NCBI GenBank assembly: GCA_017443845.1 | Contig: JAFSXX010000049.1 | Span: 1 to 45,755 of the forward strand | Length of the DNA stretch: 45,755 nt | Direction of reading: 5' to 3' | Source of the DNA: Bacteroidales bacterium | GTDB taxonomy: Bacteria; Bacteroidota; Bacteroidia; Bacteroidales; UBA932 | Shown: positions 18,199-25,890 of the stretch, in pieces | Layout: each line of letters opens with the position of its first letter | Position numbering within the stretch: position 1 is the first letter of the stretch | The notes under the pieces: model-generated | Databases searched by the model: none | What the model was told of the DNA's origin: nothing | The model's input: the letters and a program-made list of their open reading frames with translations, nothing else | Translations under genes and position numbers: made by a program

Positions 18199-18284
18199 AA
18201 AAATACCCAAATACCCGTCCAAATCGCTCTCCCCGAAGGGGCATTGTGGCAAAAGGGAGCGGATTTGGGGCGAAATGCAAAAGA

Positions 18285-18746
18285 TTATTCGTGCATTTCC
18301 AGGCGTTTGCGGGCCAGATCCTCGTACTTCGTACCCGGCCGGCCGTAATTGGCATAGGGGTAAATCGAGATTCCGCCCCTCGGAGTGAAGAAGCCTGTGA
18401 CCTCGATATACTTGGGGTCCATCAGCCGGATGAGATCCTTCATAATCGTATTGACGCAGTCCTCGTGGAAATCGCCGTGATTGCGGAAACTGAAGAGATA
18501 GAGCTTGAGGCTCTTGCTCTCCACCATCCTCACGTCCGGAATGTACGAAATCCTTATCTCCGCGAAATCGGGCTGGCCGGTGATGGGGCAGAGAGTCGTG
18601 AACTCCGGGCAGTTGAACCTCACCCAGTAATCATTCTCCTTGTGGAGATTCTCGAATGTCTCGAGGACCTCGGGGGCGTAATTGTCGCTGTAGTGGGTCT
18701 TGTTGCCAAGAGACTTGAGGCTTTCCTGGGAACGTTCCTTTTCCAT
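18285..18746 (-). CDS. queF: NADPH-dependent 7-cyano-7-deazaguanine reductase (QueF)
   Basis: A 153-residue unimodular QueF that reduces the nitrile preQ0 to the aminomethyl preQ1, the last soluble step before tRNA insertion in queuosine synthesis. Catalytic Cys53 sits in [12 protein letters not shown] with Asp60, and the family signature [20 protein letters not shown] starts at Glu76 (NADPH and substrate site). Two ATGs compete: 18755 (overlapping the upstream stop by 8 bases) and 18746, chosen here because GGAG lies 9 bases upstream. It follows the yhhQ transporter directly, so both should be one transcript ending in the hairpin at 18175-18198. Together they fit a salvage-capable queuosine pathway. 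Confidence 0.95.
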   Translation of the reverse strand: MEKERSQESLKSLGNKTHYSDNYAPEVLETFENLHKENDYWVRFNCPEFTTLCPITGQPDFAEIRISYIPDVRMVESKSLKLYLFSFRNHGDFHEDCVNTIMKDLIRLMDPKYIEVTGFFTPRGGISIYPYANYGRPGTKYEDLARKRLEMHE

Positions 18747-18747
18747 A

Positions 18748-19437
18748 TTATACATCTCCTATCCTGAAAGGGTTGTACGAAATGCCGGTGTCATAGACGT
18801 CGGTCTTCTCACTCTCCTTGAGTTTGCGGACCACCAAAGTGGTGACGGGCAGTATCAGGAGCTCATAGCAGACCTTGAACGTCACCTGCGCCAGCATCAT
18901 CGAGATCAGTGTCCTGACGGGGGTGCCGAGGAACACTATCGGCATGAAGATAAGGGAGTCGGTCAACTCGCCCGCAACCGAAGAGACTATGGCACGGAGT
19001 CCGAAGCGCCTGCCCTTGTCGGCGATTTTCATCTTGCTCAGCACAAGGGAATTGAGGGTCGAACCCGCGAGGAAGGCCAGAAGCGAGGCTCCAGCCACCC
19101 TGGGTGCCATATTGAACATAAAGTCAAAGTGGGGGGCTCCCTCCCAGAAGGAGGCGGCCGGAAGCCATACTACGAGCTGGCCCGCCAGGATGACAAAGAA
19201 ATTCATGGCGAATCCCATCCAGATGACGAGACGCGCCTTGCGATAGCCCCATACCTCGACTATGCAGTCGTTAAGGATATAGGATATCGGGAAGATTACC
19301 ACGGCACCGGGAAGATTGATGCCGAACACGCTGATTACCTTGGTCGCGAAAAGGTTGGAGGCGATCAGGCATACGCAGAAAAAGACCGCCAACCACAGAA
19401 ACGTGACCGAAAAAGTTGATTTGTTTCTATTTTCCAT
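18748..19437 (-). CDS. yhhQ: Queuosine precursor transporter (YhhQ/VUT family)
   Basis: A 229-residue integral membrane protein with about six hydrophobic segments. Family signatures seen are [12 protein letters not shown] near the start, [21 protein letters not shown] in the middle, and [16 protein letters not shown]. The YhhQ family imports preQ0/preQ1-type 7-deazapurines. The frame is open further upstream to 19491, but a promoter-like TATCTTG at 19466-19460 would lie inside such an extension, and MENRNKSTF just before the first membrane segment is the natural start. It precedes queF on the same strand, so import and reduction of the precursor are genetically linked. Confidence 0.9.
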   Translation of the reverse strand: MENRNKSTFSVTFLWLAVFFCVCLIASNLFATKVISVFGINLPGAVVIFPISYILNDCIVEVWGYRKARLVIWMGFAMNFFVILAGQLVVWLPAASFWEGAPHFDFMFNMAPRVAGASLLAFLAGSTLNSLVLSKMKIADKGRRFGLRAIVSSVAGELTDSLIFMPIVFLGTPVRTLISMMLAQVTFKVCYELLILPVTTLVVRKLKESEKTDVYDTGISYNPFRIGDV

Positions 19438-19459
19438 ATCTGTTTTGAAAAACTGGGCG

Positions 19460-19487
19460 CAAGATACGGAAAAAAGGCGGAACCAAA
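19460..19487 (-). promoter_or_regulatory. Weak promoter candidate for yhhQ-queF
   Basis: Minus strand TTTG (19487-19484), 17-base spacer, then TATCTTG (one base short of the TAnnTTTG consensus), 22 bases before the yhhQ ATG. The spacer is shorter than the usual 19-21. Confidence 0.35.
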
Positions 19488-19498
19488 CCAATCCCGGA

Positions 19499-19963
19499 TT
19501 ATTTTGAAGATTTATCGCCCGCCATAAGCTCTGTCCTGCGGCGTATGGACGAGAAAGTGACCCCCATCGTGGCGGTGAGATAATAGTTCATCGTGCGGTC
19601 GCTCATAAAGCCGCTCATTTCGGCGATGTCAGCCGCATCGACCCCTGTAAAGGCGGGATCGGCCAGCAGCTGGAGTACGCGCTGGACCCGGAACGAACCC
19701 AGATATGACGAGAAGGTGAAATCCCTGTTCCTCAGCACCGCGGAGAGATATGTCCTGTTGGTCCCGACCTCCCTCGCTATCATCGCCAGCGAAAGGTTCT
19801 TGTTCAGGTAAAGCCCTTCAGAGGCTATGATGCGGTCCATACGCAGGAACAGCTCCTCCTCCCTCCTGGCCCTCTCAGGATTGGATTTCTGCCTTTCCGG
19901 CTTCGGAGCGAAAATATGCTTCAGCAGCCACCTGTCACTCTTTCTGCTTTTTCTTTTTGCCAT
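19499..19963 (-). CDS. AraC-type HTH regulator, soluble, overlapping
   Basis: A 154-residue protein that is essentially one AraC-type DNA-binding domain: a basic N-terminus (MAKRKSRKSDRW), then two helix-turn-helix units (LSLAMIAREVGTNRTYLSAVL at about 70-90, and VDAADIAEMSGFMSDRTMNYYL at about 115-136). No sensor domain is present. The ATG at 19963 lies 29 bases inside the 3' end of the upstream AraC gene in another frame, so translation is probably coupled. A longer open frame to 20122 exists but is a shadow of the upstream gene. The target is unknown; the neighbouring yhhQ-queF and fimbrillin-like genes are possible ones. Confidence 0.75.
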   Translation of the reverse strand: MAKRKSRKSDRWLLKHIFAPKPERQKSNPERARREEELFLRMDRIIASEGLYLNKNLSLAMIAREVGTNRTYLSAVLRNRDFTFSSYLGSFRVQRVLQLLADPAFTGVDAADIAEMSGFMSDRTMNYYLTATMGVTFSSIRRRTELMAGDKSSK

Positions 19964-20543
19964 TTGCCGAACCGGACAACTCCGTGCTTTTCTTGTAATT
20001 CTTGCACCACTCCGCCGGGGTGCAGCCTGTATTCCGTCCGAAGGCGGTATTGAAAGTGGTCTTCGAATTGAAGCCCACCGCCTTGTAAAGTTGCGATATC
20101 GAAAGCTTCTGATTGGTCGCATAGAGCCGCATCGCCTCGCGGATCCTGTAGGAATGGACCAGCTGACAAAAGTTCTTGCCGGTTTTCATTTTTATCGCTT
20201 TCGATAAACTTGTTTTGGAAGAGTGGAGCATATCCGCGACAGTCGTTATCCTCACTTCCGGCTGGAGATAGAGTTTCTCGCCTTCGAACAGCAATTCCAT
20301 CCTGGATATCAGATAGTCATACTCATCCCCTTCGGCCGGCGAATCGCTCAGCACCCTTTCCCTCTTCGGAATGCCGTCGGGCCCTCTGGATTGGAGCGCA
20401 TAGCCATCTGTTAAGGACGTGGTCTTCTCCTCCCCACGCGGTTCCTTAAGGGATTTGATCTTGTAAATCAGATAGACGATGACAGCCAGGATCGCAGCCA
20501 GAAACAGCAGATACTCCATAGCGGCAATTTGCATTTTCTCCAT
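19935..20543 (-). CDS. Membrane-anchored AraC-type regulator
   Basis: A 202-residue protein with one N-terminal membrane segment (about residues 9-27, MEYLLFLAAILAVIVYLIYK), a charged linker of about 60 residues, and a C-terminal AraC-type double HTH (VADMLHSSKTSLSKAIK at about 105, ISQLYKAVGFNSKTTFNTAFGR at about 150). The tail is very Lys-rich. The frame extends to an ATG at 20567, but that codon lies within the -7 box at 20572-20565, so 20543 (MEKMQ) is chosen. A membrane tether on an AraC domain resembles the output end of a hybrid two-component system with the sensor removed. It overlaps the next AraC gene by 29 bases. Confidence 0.78.
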   Translation of the reverse strand: MEKMQIAAMEYLLFLAAILAVIVYLIYKIKSLKEPRGEEKTTSLTDGYALQSRGPDGIPKRERVLSDSPAEGDEYDYLISRMELLFEGEKLYLQPEVRITTVADMLHSSKTSLSKAIKMKTGKNFCQLVHSYRIREAMRLYATNQKLSISQLYKAVGFNSKTTFNTAFGRNTGCTPAEWCKNYKKSTELSGSANGKKKKQKE

Positions 20544-20564
20544 AGTTTTCAAGTATTTGCTCGA

Positions 20565-20597
20565 CAAAACTACGAATCGAAAACATAATAAAGCAAA
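20565..20597 (-). promoter_or_regulatory. Strong promoter of the AraC pair
   Basis: Minus strand TTTG (20597-20594), 21-base spacer, TAGTTTTG (20572-20565): a full match to the Bacteroidota -33/-7 consensus. It fixes the AraC start at 20543 and not 20567. Confidence 0.75.
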
Positions 20598-20619
20598 TCC
20601 CCGATATAACTATCGGGGA
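20598..20619 (-). terminator. Perfect inverted repeat: terminator or AraC operator
   Basis: TCCCCGATA and TATCGGGGA form a perfect 9-bp stem with a 4-base loop, followed on the minus strand by TTTGCTTTATT. It lies 235 bases after the fimbrillin-like stop and directly abuts the -33 box of the AraC pair, so it could be a terminator for the upstream transcript or an autoregulatory operator. The rest of 20620-20854 is AT-rich and shows no gene. Confidence 0.55.
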
Positions 20620-20854
20620 TGTATGATAAAAATGGTATAATATTAGAAAAAAGCGCAGGAAACCGACTTTTCAAAACCTTTTCACACAATGAGTTAAATC
20701 ACGGCAGAAGGGTTTCAGGGATGCATTTTACAACTTTTTGATGAGGTTCGCGAACGATTTAAAATAAAGATTATCGCTATTGATATTTCAAAAAAGCATC
20801 AAATGGCGGAAAGTTGGATTGTTTTGCGTTATTTCCAATATCGTATCATCACGG

Positions 20855-22669
20855 TTACTCCTTCACGCAACGTACGCTGAGGGCGAGAACGCTGTTTGAA
20901 GGATTGGAAGCCGTGAAGGCCCTGTCCGACTCGAACGTGCCCGAAGTCAGCCTCATGAAGGTTATCTTGCCGTTATCGGAATAGGAGCTCCAAACATATA
21001 TGGCACCGGCACTTGCGAGCGACCCGCTCTGGTTGATATATGTACAGGTGGGGAAGTAGCCCAGGTCCACACCGCCGTGCTTGAGCGTATAGCCGTTGGT
21101 GGCCGAGGTGAAATCGCCTGCCGCTATGCCGGCGAAAGTTCCCTTGGGCATCACCTTGTATCCTGCCGGGCAGGGGTCGTAAATCGTCTTCGCGGTGCCC
21201 CACAGTCCGTCGTCGATCCTGTTGAGCCAGCTGTTGTAGCTGGACTGCGCGAAGAATGTGGTCGGATGTTGGACAGCGTCGTCGATGCTTGTAGCCTGAC
21301 GGGTCACGGTTTCCCGCACCGCACCGCGCACTGAGCACAGGGCGGCCGAGGTGGACGAGGAGACGCTGAGCACGAAGGGATCCTTGCGGCCCCACTGGTA
21401 GGCGAACGGCCTTACCTCGCCGTCGTTCAGGCAGCCGAGGCTGCGGTCGAGGATATATGCCCCGGACGGGAGAGGGCCGAGCGCCTTGACGGGAGTCGAG
21501 ACGCACCAGATGTGCCAGCTCCAGACGATGTTGCCGTCGGAGTCCCGGCCCGCAATTATGGCATTGCCGGCCTTGCCGGTATGATGGAAGCTTATCTTGC
21601 CGTCGCTGACGAAGACATTGCTGATTATCTCATTCGCCTTGGGGGCCTCGGAGGTATTGAATGTCTCCCAGAGAACCTCCGCAGTCGCTACCGTCAGCAC
21701 ATTGGAGCCGGTCGGGTTGAGGCCGGCATTGCCCTTCGCGCCGCAGAAGAAGCTGTAATCGCCCTCTTTCGAGCTGTCGATGACATAGCAGTTGGCGGTC
21801 GCCGATGCCGAAAGGTCGGTAACCGCTACGGGCTTGCTCACCGAGACCTCCGGCATCAGGTGGATGCTGGAGCGCCTGATAGCGTTGTCAACTTCGGTTT
21901 CGAGATTGTAGATATTGCCCTTGGCATCGGTCAGCCTCGCCGTAAAGCCCTTTGAAAGCGCACCGGCAGGCACTACGAAGTAGAAATCCGTAGCCTTCGA
22001 AGCATTGAGGGCCACGTTGATGTCGGTAAGCATAATATCGGAGCCGCCTCCGGAGAGGGTCATCACAGGCTTGGAATCGACGCTGGAAAGGTCTATGGAC
22101 GCCGTGCCCCAGAGCTTGCCCCCGGCTTTGTCGGTCAGGGTTATGGACGAGACCGTGATGGAGGGGTCGCCCTTGAGCTGAAGCTTCAGCAGGCCGCAGA
22201 GGTTCTTGAAAGCGAGAGCTCCCCTTCCGTCATAGGTAAAATGGGCCACCGAGAGGTTGGCATCGCCCGCGAAGGAGCCGGCTGCATATTTCTGGGTCTG
22301 GGGAAAAGGCACGCTGATGTGCTCTGCCGTTATTGTCGCCTCTTCGCTGAAGGGATAGACCGCATAATAGTCCGAAGCCTGGGAAGAGACCAGGGAACCT
22401 TCGAACTTGCCCTTGGCCTGCCCTGCCCCTTCGGTCAGGGTGAATTCGTCGTTGACTCCCGCGCCGGCGCTCATATAGAGGACGCTGAGTTTGTCCCCCG
22501 CGCTCCAGAGAACGTTGCCCGCGCCGTCGAGAGAGGTCCTGGAGAGGCCGTCCTGCGACTCCACGGAGGCTGTCAGTTCAACTTTGACGCTGCCCTGGGG
22601 AATCACATCCTGTGTGCAGGCGGATGCGATAAGGGTGGCAGCCAATATATATAATGTCGATTTTTTCAT
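20855..22669 (-). CDS. Fimbrillin-like lipoprotein with FISUMP-type C-terminus
   Basis: A 604-residue lipoprotein (leader then IASAC, Cys18). The N-terminal half (SRTSLDGAGNVLWSAGDKLSVLY, then YYAVYPF and FKNLCGLLKLQLKG) is the repeated pattern of the fimbrillin/Mfa-like adhesin superfamily of Bacteroidota. The C-terminal half (YQWGRKDPF, DPCPAGYKVMPKGTF, and a closing LSVRCVKE) matches the FISUMP (Fibrobacter succinogenes major paralogous) domain. It is 12 bases after the SGNH fusion gene on the same strand, so both are co-transcribed. It probably works at the cell surface in adhesion or glycan contact; no ligand is evident. Confidence 0.78.
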   Translation of the reverse strand: MKKSTLYILAATLIASACTQDVIPQGSVKVELTASVESQDGLSRTSLDGAGNVLWSAGDKLSVLYMSAGAGVNDEFTLTEGAGQAKGKFEGSLVSSQASDYYAVYPFSEEATITAEHISVPFPQTQKYAAGSFAGDANLSVAHFTYDGRGALAFKNLCGLLKLQLKGDPSITVSSITLTDKAGGKLWGTASIDLSSVDSKPVMTLSGGGSDIMLTDINVALNASKATDFYFVVPAGALSKGFTARLTDAKGNIYNLETEVDNAIRRSSIHLMPEVSVSKPVAVTDLSASATANCYVIDSSKEGDYSFFCGAKGNAGLNPTGSNVLTVATAEVLWETFNTSEAPKANEIISNVFVSDGKISFHHTGKAGNAIIAGRDSDGNIVWSWHIWCVSTPVKALGPLPSGAYILDRSLGCLNDGEVRPFAYQWGRKDPFVLSVSSSTSAALCSVRGAVRETVTRQATSIDDAVQHPTTFFAQSSYNSWLNRIDDGLWGTAKTIYDPCPAGYKVMPKGTFAGIAAGDFTSATNGYTLKHGGVDLGYFPTCTYINQSGSLASAGAIYVWSSYSDNGKITFMRLTSGTFESDRAFTASNPSNSVLALSVRCVKE

Positions 22670-22681
22670 ATCCGTTTAGTT

Positions 22682-24601
22682 TTAATCGTCCAAATAACCG
22701 AGTTCTCTCATCTTCTCCTTGACAAGGATGGCGATGGCGTGGGCGCCATACTTGCTCGGATGCTCATCCGCGGGAGAGTTGTACATAAATGAATGGGGCC
22801 ATCTGCCCTCGGAGATATACTGCCTGTCGAGGTCCGATATCTGGTCTGCCGAAGAATAGACTCCGGTCCTGATAAGCAGTTCTTCCGCGCGGGCGTTGAC
22901 CTCCTCGCGGAGCTGTATGACGTGGTCGCCGGCCTCGTCGGTGAAGGCCGCGTGCATCTTGGAGTAATACGAAGCGTGGTCGAAATTCTCGGGATACCAG
23001 CGGGTCGATGTGCTGTGGAGGGCCAGGATTATGTATTTCTTCCCCTTGGCGAAATCCACCATCGCCTTGTGCTGCTTTATGAGCAGGTCGTAGTTGTTCT
23101 GCGACTTGAACCATCCGCCGTTGCTGCCCATATAGATGATGAAGACATCGGCATCGGAGTAGTGCGTCTCGCCGTAAGGGTGTATCTGGTCGCCGTCGCT
23201 TACGCTCACATCCGGGCCATCCTCCACCCTGGAGAGGTAGATTGTCGAACTGCTGCTGGCCGCCGAGAGTTTGCACTCGACTCCGTTGATAATGCACGGG
23301 TTCAGGCCGCCGCGCTTGGTAGCAGAGCTGACCCAGAAGCCTCCGCGGAAGGGCTGACCGGTATCGGAGGTCCACATTGTGTCGGCTCCGGTTATGCTGA
23401 TGCCCGAAATCGCGACGGATTTGCTCTTCGATCCGGGAATGGTTATTCCGGAGGAGGAGCATTTGATATATGTTTTGAGCGCTCCCTGGCGGGCGGCGAT
23501 CTCGTGAGTCCTCTGCGACGAGATACCGGCGTCGAAGACATCCCACGAGTTGCCCAGAAGCGGCTGGAGATATTCGGGATACGCGATTGCCGGGGTCACA
23601 TAATAATTTGTGAAGCTGTCGCCCCAGCAGACTATGCGCTTCTTCGGTCCGGTCCACTCCTTCTCGATCGAGAAGACTTTCATCGGCTGCAGGAACGCGC
23701 GGGGGACGCTGAGCTCCTTGGAGGTGGATTTGACATACGTCTCGCCGCCGTCATCGACGATGCTTACCGTGATACCGCGGCTGAAAGTCACCGGAGGAAT
23801 GGCGAATACGAACTGTGTGGGCGAAGATTCATCCTGGCTCAGTTCCACGCCGGCGCCGCAATCCATCACTATGGTTTTGGTTCCGTCCGAAGCCCCTCCG
23901 CCCCTGGTCCAGGCGCCGTTGTCGCTGCCGAAAGGCTCGTTGTCGCCGCCGTTGTTATCTTTGATCTTCTCGAGCGAGACTGAAGGATTCTTGCCCTCGG
24001 CTGCGGTGATGGTACAGTTGCCCGAGAGAACCTCGCCTCCGTTGCCCCTGAGCGTCACGCTTTTGACGACCGTCTTTACGGGAGACCACAGGCTCACCAT
24101 CAGATAGCCGCCCACGTGCCTGAAGAGCAGGTCGGTATCGGATATGTCCTTTGTAACGGCCACCATCACGGCCGCATTCCTGTCGAATGTTCCGCTCGCC
24201 TGGAATTGCTGCGAACCCGGCCAGACGGCCGTTATCGTGCCGTCCTTGGTGCAGGAGAGTGCCTGACCATAGGGATAGACGCTGTAACAGCGGCCGAATC
24301 CGGCACCGGAAACGGCCTGGTCGTCTTTGACGAATGTCGCTACATGGTCGCCATCGGTGCCGCTGAATAGATACTTTTCATTTACGGCGCTGCTGAATAC
24401 ACTGATGCGGTCACCTTTATTCCAGGAAAGATAGCCGTCCGATTCCAGCGACAGTCTGGTAGAATTGTCCTCTACCCTGGCCGTAAATGCCCGCGGAGTA
24501 CGTCCGTTCCTGCCGGAAAGATCCGCGTCGGTGCAGAAGGTCATCGCCATGCAAAGACCAAGTACGATAAGGCTCAAAGCAGGTTTACCAATCGAATTCA
24601 T
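22682..24601 (-). CDS. Fimbrillin-like / SGNH hydrolase fusion lipoprotein
   Basis: A 639-residue lipoprotein (leader then MTFC). Residues to about 310 follow the fimbrillin-like pattern (STRLSLESDGYLSWNKGDRISVFSS, YSVYPYG, FRHVGGYLMVSLWS). From about 320 there is an SGNH/GDSL hydrolase: nucleophile Ser329 in CWGDSFTNYY, block III in YMGSNGGW, and a terminal Asp612-Glu-His614-Pro motif. The usual spacing is DxxH, here it is DxH, so the triad should be verified. SGNH domains usually deacylate or deacetylate glycans or lipids. The open frame begins at a TTG (24607), but ATG at 24601 suits the leader better. A shared operon with the FISUMP lipoprotein suggests surface assembly. Confidence 0.72.
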   Translation of the reverse strand: MNSIGKPALSLIVLGLCMAMTFCTDADLSGRNGRTPRAFTARVEDNSTRLSLESDGYLSWNKGDRISVFSSAVNEKYLFSGTDGDHVATFVKDDQAVSGAGFGRCYSVYPYGQALSCTKDGTITAVWPGSQQFQASGTFDRNAAVMVAVTKDISDTDLLFRHVGGYLMVSLWSPVKTVVKSVTLRGNGGEVLSGNCTITAAEGKNPSVSLEKIKDNNGGDNEPFGSDNGAWTRGGGASDGTKTIVMDCGAGVELSQDESSPTQFVFAIPPVTFSRGITVSIVDDGGETYVKSTSKELSVPRAFLQPMKVFSIEKEWTGPKKRIVCWGDSFTNYYVTPAIAYPEYLQPLLGNSWDVFDAGISSQRTHEIAARQGALKTYIKCSSSGITIPGSKSKSVAISGISITGADTMWTSDTGQPFRGGFWVSSATKRGGLNPCIINGVECKLSAASSSSTIYLSRVEDGPDVSVSDGDQIHPYGETHYSDADVFIIYMGSNGGWFKSQNNYDLLIKQHKAMVDFAKGKKYIILALHSTSTRWYPENFDHASYYSKMHAAFTDEAGDHVIQLREEVNARAEELLIRTGVYSSADQISDLDRQYISEGRWPHSFMYNSPADEHPSKYGAHAIAILVKEKMRELGYLDD

Positions 24602-24772
24602 TGCCAAAGGTGATTTTTTCGGCGCTGTCGCCGAAGTTAGTGAATGCCTCTGACCCCCCTTCGATCGAAACTGCGACCATAGTACCCGGAATCAACTGGA
24701 TAACAGTCGTTTGAGGAGAAGAATATATCATTTTCAGAGTGATTTGTCACCCTAAAGATACAAAAAAGAATT
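24602..24772 (-). promoter_or_regulatory. Leader of the SGNH/fimbrillin operon
   Basis: This stretch has no gene. A TATCTTTA (24760-24753) near-consensus -7 box lies about 150 bases upstream of the start, giving a long 5' leader. A perfect 7-bp hairpin (TTCGGCG/CGCCGAA, 24618-24635) sits 17 bases before the ATG and could restrict initiation. No other structure was recognised. Confidence 0.35.
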
Positions 24773-24993
24773 ATTTCCGTTCCAGCCTGTAGGCATAGGG
24801 GTCCTGGAAACCTCCGCTTCGCTCCGTCCCTAAGCGCCATCAGGCGCTAGCGGAGGCCAAGCAGCGAGAGCTTGTGGGATAGCAAGGCCGAAGCGGCGGG
24901 GTTCGGGGCAGAGCCCCGTGGATTAGTGGCCACGGGCGGCCACAGTTTCCAGGACCCCTATGCCTACAGGCTGGAACCGAATGTAACGGAAAT
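24773..24993. repeat. Structured long inverted-repeat element (MITE-like or ncRNA)
   Basis: Two perfect 33-base inverted arms (24779-24811 and 24945-24977) flank a GC-rich 133-base core. The pairing extends outward by six more bases (24773-24778 with 24988-24993) across a 10-base bulge and stops exactly at the yitT stop codon. The core holds nested hairpins: CCTCCGCT/AGCGGAGG (24811-24818 with 24849-24856) enclosing AGCGCC/GGCGCT (24833-24848), CGGGGC/GCCCCG (24904-24918), and GTGGCC/GGCCAC (24926-24943). There is no open frame of note, and no clear target duplication. It is not a simple terminator, being far too long. A small non-autonomous mobile element or a structured RNA are the best readings; a second copy is not seen in the window. 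Confidence 0.7.
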
Positions 24994-25890
24994 CTATTTT
25001 TTGATCTTCTCGAAGCCTTCACCATAGACCCCGTGGACACTGCCCACGGAGATGAATGCCGACTTGTCCTCCGACTTGATCATCGACAGGATGCGGTTCA
25101 TCTCGCTCTTGCGGACTACAACGAGAAGCACCTTGCGGTTCTGCTTGCTGTACCAGCCCTGGGCATCGAAGACAGAGACGCCGCGATTGCTTTCCAGTGC
25201 GATTTTCTCGGCAATCCTGTCGTAGTGGTCGGAGAAGACCAGGATCTGCACCGACTGCCGCTGTCCGGTCATGAAGAGATCGAGGGCGTAGCTGAAGACG
25301 CCGGAGGCTATATATCCGTAGATGACATTGGCGAAACGGCTTCCCCAGGTCGCCTCGGAAGGGATGAACAGCGAGCAAGCGATGATGATGATATCGAGGA
25401 TTATGATAACGGTTCCGGTAGAAATGTTGTAGAACTTGTTTATCATCAGGGCGACGATATCGGTTCCGCCGCTGCTGCCGCCGTGGGTGATGGCCAGCGA
25501 GCAGCCAAGTCCGGAAAGGGCGCCACCGAAGATAACCGAGAGCAATTTTCCGTTGTCAAGGGCGAACTGCTGGATGAATTCCTGCGGAATCAGTTCCGGA
25601 ACGATACGGAACGCTATCGAGGAAAACACTATGGCATACACCGTCCGCGCACCGAACGATGTGCCCAGTATCCTGAGGGCGATGAGCAGGAGCACGGCGT
25701 TGATGATGAACATCGTGTAACTCATATTGAAGCCCGTAATGTACTGGACGATAGCCGAGATACCGGTAACTCCCCCTCCCACCAGGTGGTGCGGAATGAT
25801 AAACACCGCCCAGGCCAGGGTGTACAACAGCAGGCCCAGCGAGATCACCAGATAATCCTTGATAACCGAGAGTGTCTTGCCCTTCTGCAT
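24994..25890 (-). CDS. YitT-family membrane protein
   Basis: A 298-residue protein with an N-terminal membrane domain of about five or six helices (including VGGGVTGISAIVQYITG and THGGSSGGTDIVALMI, the family's conserved Gly-rich loops) and a soluble C-terminal DUF2179-type domain (about 215-298, VSVFDAQGWYSKQNRKVLLVV). Function of the family is not settled. The ATG at 25890 overlaps the leuS stop (TGATG), so it is probably read from the leuS transcript. The stop is TAG. The structured inverted-repeat element begins at the very next base. Confidence 0.88.
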   Translation of the reverse strand: MQKGKTLSVIKDYLVISLGLLLYTLAWAVFIIPHHLVGGGVTGISAIVQYITGFNMSYTMFIINAVLLLIALRILGTSFGARTVYAIVFSSIAFRIVPELIPQEFIQQFALDNGKLLSVIFGGALSGLGCSLAITHGGSSGGTDIVALMINKFYNISTGTVIIILDIIIIACSLFIPSEATWGSRFANVIYGYIASGVFSYALDLFMTGQRQSVQILVFSDHYDRIAEKIALESNRGVSVFDAQGWYSKQNRKVLLVVVRKSEMNRILSMIKSEDKSAFISVGSVHGVYGEGFEKIKK

